Shown here piece after piece: positions 1 through 4,840 of a stretch of DNA of 10,685 nt. Source of the stretch: Clostridiales bacterium (GTDB lineage Bacteria; Bacillota; Clostridia; Lachnospirales; Lachnospiraceae). Below the pieces are notes generated by a model. It saw only the letters and a program-made list of their open reading frames with translations. It had not been told where the DNA came from and did not search any database. Position numbers and translations under genes: made by a program. Each line of letters opens with the position of its first letter. Position 1 is the stretch's first letter. The stretch covers positions 1 to 10,685 of the forward strand of contig JAJPYU010000230.1 in the NCBI GenBank assembly GCA_021204765.1, read 5' to 3'.

Positions 1-165
1 CGAAAAGGGTGTATGGGGCAAAAAACAAATCTCTCTCCATCTCAAAAAACAGCGCCTGCTCTCCATGTCCATGAAATCTGAAAAAGTATAGATACCGGAC
101 TGATCGCAGCGTTTCGCCAGATCCATTATCCTTTTCCTGAAAATCTGCCCATAATCACAATTCAT
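1..165 (-). pseudogene. ylmH: YlmH-like S4-domain RNA-binding protein, 5' part, apparently frameshifted
   Basis: The minus strand from an ATG at 165 reads M-N-C-D-Y-G-Q-I-F-R-K-R-I-M-D-L-A, then IYTFSDFMDM. This resembles the start of YlmH proteins (FRKR..DLA....YTF.DFL). After the DM at about 64-69 the frame gives basic, Cys-rich sequence unlike the family. Shifting frame at the GAGAG run (59-63) gives EQALFFEMERDLFFAPYTLF, a good YlmH-like continuation to the window edge. One extra GA dinucleotide, or one missing base, explains the break. No ribosome binding site is visible just upstream of the ATG. YlmH is an S4-domain RNA-binding protein linked to ribosome rescue and the division-gene cluster in Firmicutes; that role is family knowledge, and the S4 domain itself would lie outside the window. 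It could be a true pseudogene or a sequencing error. Identification is by remembered family pattern only. Confidence 0.5.
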
Positions 166-443
166 AGTAGTATATAACTATAGTCTCATGCAGCTTCCTG
201 ACGCTAAAATGCACTGCCGATACTCCAGGCCCTGCCGTGGCGCATCCGCTCCGTATTATCCTGCTGATACTATAATAACATATTATAACACCAGGTTCAT
301 CAGAAAATTTTGGACATTGATGACTGACACGCTGAAGCATTTTGATGAAGTGATGGGACGGACGATATCGACGTGACCGACACGGTGACGATTCTGTGGG
401 GGATACACTGATCTATAACCAGAGCAATTGAAATCCAGAATTA
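166..443. other. gene-free stretch, no supported gene
   Basis: Short frames exist on both strands but none has a ribosome binding site or recognisable protein. Positions 269-284 share 16 identical bases with 8445-8460, which is the promoter area of the membrane protein gene. On the minus strand this gives a TGTTATTAT extended -10 candidate, and TATAAT lies at 282-287, about 115 bases before the YlmH-like start. No good -35 is visible. The plus strand at 320-420 reads like a decayed reading frame (for example TDTLKHFDEVMGRT and DVTDTVTILW in two frames), but I do not recognise it. Confidence 0.4.
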
Positions 444-478
444 ATGAGCGGAGATTGCTGACATGGATCTCCGCTCAT
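444..478 (-). terminator. 12-bp perfect hairpin downstream of the Rpn-tail gene
   Basis: ATGAGCGGAGAT (444-455) pairs perfectly with ATCTCCGCTCAT (467-478) around an 11-base loop. It lies 22 bases past the stop of the minus-strand gene at 501-731. The bases after the stem on that strand (TAATTCTGG) are only weakly T-rich, so it is a poor intrinsic terminator by U-tract but a strong RNA-end hairpin. Confidence 0.5.
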
Positions 479-500
479 ACTATGTGATCATCATCTGTTT

Positions 501-731
501 TCAAATTATCCCATACTCTGCAAACAGCTGCTTCTGATACTCAGGCTCATTGGCGGCCTTAACTATGTCATCAGTCCTGCCATCCTTTGCAAGTCTCTTG
601 TTCAGGTCATTTACATGGTCAGCGCCTTTTTCCATTCCCTGTTCTATGCCCTGCTCTATGCCCTGTTCTATGCCCTGTTCTATGCCCTGTTTTATGCCTC
701 TCTCCAATATTCCCTCGCTAAGGTTACACAT
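501..731 (-). CDS. Orphan C-terminal tail of Rpn-family nuclease (RpnS-like small protein)
   Basis: This 76-residue protein begins MCNLSEGILERGIKQ, carries GIEQ repeats (about residues 13-32) ending GMEKG, then an acidic helical end (VNDLNKRLAKDGRTDDIVKA...LFAEYG). The same tail ends many Lachnospiraceae Rpn/PD-(D/E)XK 'recombination-promoting nuclease/putative transposase' proteins. The nuclease domain is absent: the reading frame stays open for only about 25 codons upstream, and mcrC ends at 830. A near-consensus AAAGGAGGTA ribosome binding site sits at 739-748, eight bases before the ATG, so the short product is probably translated alone. Established work on E. coli Rpn proteins shows that the C-terminal part is made from an internal start and acts as an antitoxin to the full nuclease. 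This gene may be a retained antitoxin-like piece. Alternatively it is simply the end of a truncated gene. The role is inference; family membership is fairly sure. Confidence 0.65.
   Translation of the reverse strand: MCNLSEGILERGIKQGIEQGIEQGIEQGIEQGMEKGADHVNDLNKRLAKDGRTDDIVKAANEPEYQKQLFAEYGII
637..696 (-). repeat. 12-bp tandem repeat encoding GIEQ units
   Basis: Five head-to-tail copies of a 12-base unit (plus-strand CCCTGTTCTATG), with single-base variants in the second copy (GCTC) and the last (GTTTT). Each unit encodes one Gly-Ile-Glu/Lys-Gln block. Copy-number change by slippage would keep the frame and lengthen or shorten the helical tail by four residues. Confidence 0.9.
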
Positions 732-738
732 ATCTAAG

Positions 739-748
739 TACCTCCTTT
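739..748 (-). promoter_or_regulatory. Strong ribosome binding site of the Rpn-tail gene
   Basis: On the minus strand AAAGGAGGTA precedes the ATG at 731 with about 7-8 bases of spacing. It decides that the short protein has its own start rather than being only the remnant of a longer frame. In a full-length Rpn gene this stretch would encode Glu-Lys-Arg-Arg. Confidence 0.7.
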
Positions 749-829
749 TCTCAAAGTTTAATATCAGAAATAATTGTGTATCACACCATATTATCCGGCG
801 CGTTCATCTGTTATATCTGGCCTTTGTAA

Positions 830-1906
830 TTATGCGCACTTCATTCTTTCATCTACCAAAAATTCACCCAAGATGCCGTCCAGCTGCGCCTGGATCTGCG
901 AAAAATCCTTATTTAAATCCAGCGTCCTTGCGCCTATCTGGTTTCCGGCCATATTAAATACAGTGTCCGGGGTGACATCCTCATCCGTCTTGGCATACAA
1001 AAGGAGTCCTGAAACATTCCCGGTATTGCCGATGTCGGTATTCTTCACGTATGCAAAAATCTGGTAAAGATTGTTTGAATGGAAGGTCTCCCTATTGTAC
1101 TGGCTCTGGAGGACACGGGTGTAGTATTTGGCGTCAATTATCAACGTCCTGTTACCCATCCGGAGCATGACATCGGTCTGCATTTTCGGCAGGAATTTCA
1201 ATGTGCCGGGCTCATATTCACCCATCAGGTCCCACTTTACCTCTGCAGCCCGCACATCATCCAGCTCCGTATGCTCCTGCCTGTAGTACTCAAGAATAAA
1301 TTTCTCATAGAGTCTCTCCATATGTTCATCTGAAAAGGCCACCATCCTGTACTGCCCGGATTCCGTGGTCTGCAGCATGCCTTCCAGGACAAGATAGCAG
1401 ATATTGATCAGCATCTCATAGCTGCGGTTGTTGCGCTGATACTGGATCCTGTTCCACTGTACGGACGACGGCTCCGGCATTTCTATCCCATCAAAATATA
1501 CCAACAGCTTTTTCAGCGCATTCTTCCGCTCCTGCTTTACGCCGCTGTCCTTCACCAGATAATACATGGTCGTCTTTATGATCTGATTCATCAGGTTATT
1601 CTCTGACAACTCATCGTATTCGCAGTCCAGCTTCTGCCTGCGCTGTATCCTGTTGCGGATTGTTCCCTGCATATCCAGCTTGCCACGCATGACCGCCAGA
1701 GTCTCCTCCATCGGAATATATTCCCGGTACAGGCCCTGCTTCACCTGCTGGGCCACTCCTTTGGCGAGTATGGCAGCAAAGAGATCCTGCACGTTCTCGA
1801 ACTCCTCCGCCGCCACCTTCTCATAATGGGTCTGCTTCAGGATCTTGAAGGCATAGGAAAGCATGTAGTAAATATTTTTAATGAAAATGCCTTTATCACT
1901 TGTCAT
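830..1906 (-). CDS. mcrC: McrC, nuclease subunit of McrBC type IV restriction system
   Basis: 358 residues, a normal McrC length. McrC joins the McrB GTPase ring and cuts modified DNA. The N-terminus KNIYYMLSYAFKIL (10-23) is the typical family opening. RGKLD (74-78), followed by TIRNRIQRRQKLDCEYDELSENN, is the conserved central McrC region. The PD-(D/E)XK nuclease core is at MQTDV (D245) and LIIDAKYY (D258, K260), followed by LYQIFAYV with Q282, so all expected catalytic residues are present. The start overlaps the end of mcrB by 11 bases and has GGGGAG about seven bases upstream, so the two subunits are translationally coupled. No clear terminator follows; the Rpn tail gene lies 98 bases downstream and may be co-transcribed. 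Confidence 0.93.
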   Translation of the reverse strand: MTSDKGIFIKNIYYMLSYAFKILKQTHYEKVAAEEFENVQDLFAAILAKGVAQQVKQGLYREYIPMEETLAVMRGKLDMQGTIRNRIQRRQKLDCEYDELSENNLMNQIIKTTMYYLVKDSGVKQERKNALKKLLVYFDGIEMPEPSSVQWNRIQYQRNNRSYEMLINICYLVLEGMLQTTESGQYRMVAFSDEHMERLYEKFILEYYRQEHTELDDVRAAEVKWDLMGEYEPGTLKFLPKMQTDVMLRMGNRTLIIDAKYYTRVLQSQYNRETFHSNNLYQIFAYVKNTDIGNTGNVSGLLLYAKTDEDVTPDTVFNMAGNQIGARTLDLNKDFSQIQAQLDGILGEFLVDERMKCA

Positions 1907-3914
1907 TAAATACTCCCCTGAGATTGATCGCCCAGTTGCTCACGTTTTTGGGCTCATCAAACCAATACTCCTCCAGCATGGGGATAATATCGAACTCCAC
2001 CACAGACCTCATCCATACATCGGTGCATTCGCTCCTCCCGCAGAAGTAGCTGTGGCCTATCATAAAGTCTTTGCCAAGAGAACTGTCTTCAGCAATAGCC
2101 TTGTTCAGCTTTTTCACCTGCTCGATCAGTGCATCAAAAATCTCATTTTTCAGGCCGGCCTGATATTTCTTAAATCCGTCGGAATCAAAACCGGGAACGA
2201 TATTAAAGAAGCTGAACCGCCTGCGCAGTGCGTAGTCTATCATAGCCAGACTCCTGTCTGCAGTGTTCATCATGCCAATGATATAGAGATTGTCCGGCAC
2301 GGAAAATCTCTTTCCGTTATAGGCAAGAGTGACCTCTGTATTGCGATAATCCTTCTCTATGGTCATCATCAATTCGCCAAGAATCTTGCTTAAATTACCC
2401 CTGTTGATCTCATCAATAATAAAGAAATATTTCCGACCGCTGTCCTCTCCAGCCTTCTGGCAGAAACTGTAGAAAATCCCCTCCGTCAGTTTGAAGGAAT
2501 CTCCGTCCGGCCTGTATCCCATGATAAAATCCTCATAGGAATAATTCTGATGGAACTGTACCATCTCTATCCTGGAATCATCCCTCACGCCCATGATGGA
2601 ATAAGCCAGCTTCTTTGCGGAGAAAGTTTTTCCCACTCCGGGAGGACCCTGCAGGATGACATTCATCTTGTTTAGCAGAAGCTCCCGCAGCATTTCATAG
2701 CGCTCAGCGGACATGTATACATCATTGAAGAAATCTTCGCAGGTATAAGGCTCATAAGATGGCGCAGTCGGTTTCGGATCAGGTGAAGGATTCTCACCCT
2801 TGTCATAAAGAGGCACGCTACTCAAGTCCACTTTATCTATTGCCTCTGACAATTCATCCCTCAGTCTCCATATAAAAACACCATCATCTTTTGAGCTTGC
2901 ATATTTCCCGGTATACAGGACTGACCAATACCTGGTGGACCCATCATCTTTCTTTGAAAGTGGACAATTAGTCTTCTTAATTATGCGCTGCGCCAGAGCC
3001 ACCGATCCCCTATTATAGAAGTTAATAGTATTACCATATTTCTTTGAAAGCTGCGTGCAGGTGGCCTGTCCGCCATAGTCCTTCATGCGCTTAACGATTT
3101 TCAAAGCTTCCGGTGTAAAAACAGATTTATCTTGTAAGAGTTCCACCCAGTCATCCACGGAAATCTCCGGGGAATAATCCGTGGGGAACCATCCATCATA
3201 TTTATTGTAAAGTGTTCTCCCCTTTGAGTAATAATTCCTGATATAAAAGCTGAAATCAAATGTAAGTGTATGATAAGTGGTATCCTGATAACAGTCATCC
3301 GTCAAATGGCTGTGTAGCAGTGATATCAGCTCCTCATCGTGGGAGATGACCTCACGCACCTCGTCGTAAAGCTTAATATAATTCCTTAAATTATCTTCAT
3401 AGGCACCCTGCTTTATCTTATAATCCGAGCCCACGGCTTCAGCCAGTTTCTTTGCCTCACCGTAGCGATAAATATAGTACTTATCAGGATACCGGAGCCA
3501 AAGGTAGATAGTGGCAACATGCTCATCCTGAAAATGATTTTTTGCCTTGCCTCCGTATGTATGAAGCATATTTAAAGAATCCGCTTTGAACTTTTCGATC
3601 CGCTCCACCACATCCTTATCCTCATCAAACAATTTCCGGAACATGGCACGCACACCTTCAGGATCACTCCTGGCAAATCCAAGTATCATAGCCTTGGGGA
3701 AAAATGCTGCAGCTACCAAAAGCATATCTGTCTTTGACAATGCCCTCTCAAGCATGTCAGGAAAATCAGCGGCCTCAATATCCCAGTTATCCTGAAATGT
3801 CTTAATAGCTATCCACTTAAAATTTTCTCCTTCATAGTTATCTTCCCAAATATAAGGATAAAATTCCTTCTTGTAAGCCTCTAAAGCCTCTTTCAACTTA
3901 ACCTCATCAAACAT
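1896..3914 (-). CDS. mcrB: McrB-type AAA+ GTPase subunit of McrBC restriction system
   Basis: 672 residues from the ATG at 3914, which has GGAGGAG eight bases upstream. An upstream in-frame start at 4001 adds 29 residues but lies before the likely promoter and has no ribosome binding site. The C-terminal AAA+ motor has Walker A GPPGVGKT (423-430), Walker B FFIIDEINRG (497-506), the McrB signature MNTADRS (549-555), the arginine-rich RRRF (564-567) and the lid motif GKDFMIGHSYF (614-624). McrB uses GTP to drive translocation and activates McrC. Residues 1-about 240 are a helical domain common to Firmicutes McrB-like proteins (for example DKYYIYRYGE). Residues 255-360 form a second domain with YWSVLYTGKY and GVFIWRLRDEL, probably the modified-base reader, followed by a Pro-rich linker at about 373-390. 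These N-terminal parts differ from the E. coli DUF3578 reader, so the target modification is unknown. Confidence 0.92.
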   Translation of the reverse strand: MFDEVKLKEALEAYKKEFYPYIWEDNYEGENFKWIAIKTFQDNWDIEAADFPDMLERALSKTDMLLVAAAFFPKAMILGFARSDPEGVRAMFRKLFDEDKDVVERIEKFKADSLNMLHTYGGKAKNHFQDEHVATIYLWLRYPDKYYIYRYGEAKKLAEAVGSDYKIKQGAYEDNLRNYIKLYDEVREVISHDEELISLLHSHLTDDCYQDTTYHTLTFDFSFYIRNYYSKGRTLYNKYDGWFPTDYSPEISVDDWVELLQDKSVFTPEALKIVKRMKDYGGQATCTQLSKKYGNTINFYNRGSVALAQRIIKKTNCPLSKKDDGSTRYWSVLYTGKYASSKDDGVFIWRLRDELSEAIDKVDLSSVPLYDKGENPSPDPKPTAPSYEPYTCEDFFNDVYMSAERYEMLRELLLNKMNVILQGPPGVGKTFSAKKLAYSIMGVRDDSRIEMVQFHQNYSYEDFIMGYRPDGDSFKLTEGIFYSFCQKAGEDSGRKYFFIIDEINRGNLSKILGELMMTIEKDYRNTEVTLAYNGKRFSVPDNLYIIGMMNTADRSLAMIDYALRRRFSFFNIVPGFDSDGFKKYQAGLKNEIFDALIEQVKKLNKAIAEDSSLGKDFMIGHSYFCGRSECTDVWMRSVVEFDIIPMLEEYWFDEPKNVSNWAINLRGVFNDK

Positions 3915-3943
3915 AACGCAATCTCCTCCGGGAATATAAATTA

Positions 3944-3957
3944 ATGATACCATAAAA
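3944..3957 (-). promoter_or_regulatory. Extended -10 promoter element of mcrBC
   Basis: The minus strand reads TTTTATGGTATCAT; TG-G-TATCAT is an extended -10. It lies 29 bases before the mcrB start. The -35 region is weak, as extended -10 promoters allow. Thirteen of 14 bases match the element before the MmeI-like gene (7688-7701). Confidence 0.5.
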
Positions 3958-4000
3958 CCCGACGCCTTACCACAAAAAGAAGAAGTCACCTCTACTTCCA

Positions 4001-4025
4001 AAAATCCCCCTCGAATTCGAGGGGG
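4001..4025 (-). terminator. Rho-independent terminator of the DUF4160 operon
   Basis: CCCCCTCGAATTCGAGGGGG (4006-4025) is a perfect palindrome: an eight-bp stem closed by AATT. On the minus strand it is followed by ATTTTTGG, a short T tract. It ends transcription coming from 4705 and isolates mcrBC, which then needs its own promoter. Confidence 0.75.
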
Positions 4026-4041
4026 TTAAAATTAACATCAT

Positions 4042-4170
4042 TCAAATGTTTTCATCACAATTTTTTTCTCTGTTCTGCCTCAGGAAATTCTCCAATATCC
4101 CTTCGGCAATACATTCATCCACGGCTTTATTCACTGCATCGTTAAGGAAAGATCTGTATCTAACCTCTTC
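4042..4170 (-). pseudogene. Relic of an Rpn-family nuclease gene (mid/C-terminal segment)
   Basis: Directly after the stop of the DUF4160 gene, the same minus-strand frame continues open for 42 codons: EEVRYRSFLNDAVNKAVDEC, then IAEGILENFLRQNRE, to a TGA at 4042-4044. The pattern D-A-V-x-K-A-V-x-E-C-I-x-E-G-I-L-x-x-F-L-x-x-N-R is the highly conserved segment that follows the nuclease domain in Lachnospiraceae Rpn/'putative transposase' proteins. The nuclease part and the GIEQ tail are both missing. There is no start codon or ribosome binding site of its own. In full-length proteins this segment precedes a tail like that at 501-731, but here the two are separated by mcrBC. The run of seven A/T at 4060-4066 may mark a further frameshift. 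I judge it a dead fragment. Confidence 0.6.
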
Positions 4171-4449
4171 TCAGCAGTAATATCTGATTTCTCCAAACTG
4201 CTCATACCACTGATCCATGATTGTAGAACTATTAGCTTCAATCATTCTCAAAATATTATTCAATTTTCTCTCGGGAATCTTAGATGTATTATTGCAAAGC
4301 AAAGCCTTTCCTGCCCGGGTAATCCAGACTTTTGTCCCATTTGCAGATGGACGCCCTTCCGCTATATGCACATGGACAGGCTCCAAAGGGTCATTTTCAT
4401 TAGACCAAAAATAAACTATATAAGAATCAATCCTAAAAATTTGCGGCAT
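4171..4449 (-). CDS. DUF4160 domain protein
   Basis: 92 residues from the ATG at 4449, which has GGGGAGG (4458-4464) eight bases upstream; an earlier TTG at 4455 is too close to that site. The protein starts MPQIFRIDSYIVYFW and has the DUF4160 hallmark of two histidines in EPVHVHIAEG (H26, H28), matching the family's usual PxHxH pattern, then a basic segment (TKVWITRAGKALL) and a C-terminal helix (IMDQWYEQFGEI). DUF4160 proteins are small and usually sit in two-gene operons with another small protein, commonly DUF2442, and are suspected toxin-antitoxin components; no biochemical role is established to my knowledge. Here the partner is the gene at 4433-4705, overlapping by 17 bases, which implies coupled translation. 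It lies between two restriction systems. Confidence 0.75.
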   Translation of the reverse strand: MPQIFRIDSYIVYFWSNENDPLEPVHVHIAEGRPSANGTKVWITRAGKALLCNNTSKIPERKLNNILRMIEANSSTIMDQWYEQFGEIRYYC

Positions 4450-4705
4450 TTGCAAATCCTCCCCTCATGGAAAATTCCAGAATGAGATGTGCATTATCAC
4501 CGATTAATTTTCTGTAGTAAGCCATCTCCTTCTCTGAATAACCATAAATATTCTCCCATGAATAATCAGGAAGATAACAGGTGGCATGATGGAAACCATC
4601 CTTCAAATCAGGAGTCTCTATATATACTTTTACCCGTCCATCCGGCTTCATCTCAGAATGAGTAATTTCCGTATCATCCCCTAATGTCATATAAGGATAC
4701 ATCAT
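4433..4705 (-). CDS. Hypothetical partner of the DUF4160 protein
   Basis: 90 residues; starts with two consecutive ATG codons (4705, 4702), with AAGGAAG about ten bases upstream. I recognise the opening MYPYMTL..DTEI.HS only as a recurring unannotated small protein of Clostridia. It looks like a mostly beta N-terminal half (VKVYIETPDLKDGFHHATCY) and a helical C-terminal half (SEKEMAYYRKLIGDNAHLIL). There is no signal peptide, membrane segment or helix-turn-helix that I can see. It is the first gene of a two-gene operon, with an inverted repeat over its likely promoter and a terminator after the second gene, so the pair is a self-contained transcription unit. That layout fits a toxin-antitoxin module, with this gene as possible antitoxin, but function is inference. 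Confidence 0.7.
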   Translation of the reverse strand: MMYPYMTLGDDTEITHSEMKPDGRVKVYIETPDLKDGFHHATCYLPDYSWENIYGYSEKEMAYYRKLIGDNAHLILEFSMRGGFANAANF

Positions 4706-4761
4706 AATAAAAGCACTTCCTTCCCAGTTCTATCCAAGCCAAAATTTTCATTGCTAATTTA

Positions 4762-4776
4762 ATGATAGAATATCAT
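4762..4776. promoter_or_regulatory. Inverted repeat, candidate operator of the DUF4160 operon
   Basis: ATGATA-GAA-TATCAT is a perfect six-bp inverted repeat 57 bases before the first gene. The minus-strand arm TATCAT can serve as a -10 hexamer, with a weak TTCTGT 17 bases upstream, so a protein bound here would cover the promoter. A second small repeat, TGTTA-CA-TAACA, lies at 4808-4819. Such placement is typical of autoregulated small operons, but AT-rich DNA makes short repeats common. Confidence 0.35.
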
Positions 4777-4840
4777 AATAAAAACAGAATTACCATATAA
4801 AATGTCATGTTACATAACACTTTATCGCCGTTTTTACTTA

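Noticed and set aside
188..376. Opposed 61-62 codon frames between the YlmH-like gene and the hairpin
   Set aside because: No ribosome binding site or family resemblance; they look like chance or decayed sequence.
550..957. Plus-strand frame of 135 codons with Ser-Met-Pro-Cys repeats
   Set aside because: It is the antisense of the GIEQ repeat array and the end of mcrC; no ribosome binding site.
1881..2393. Plus-strand frame of 170 codons
   Set aside because: Lies wholly opposite the well-supported mcrB coding strand.
3915..4001. 29-residue N-terminal extension of McrB
   Set aside because: Covers the extended -10 element, lacks a ribosome binding site, and the downstream ATG has GGAGGAG at proper spacing.
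4006..4025. Perfect 20-bp palindrome as a recombination or operator site
   Set aside because: GC-rich stem followed by a T tract on the minus strand is better explained as a terminator after the DUF4160 operon.
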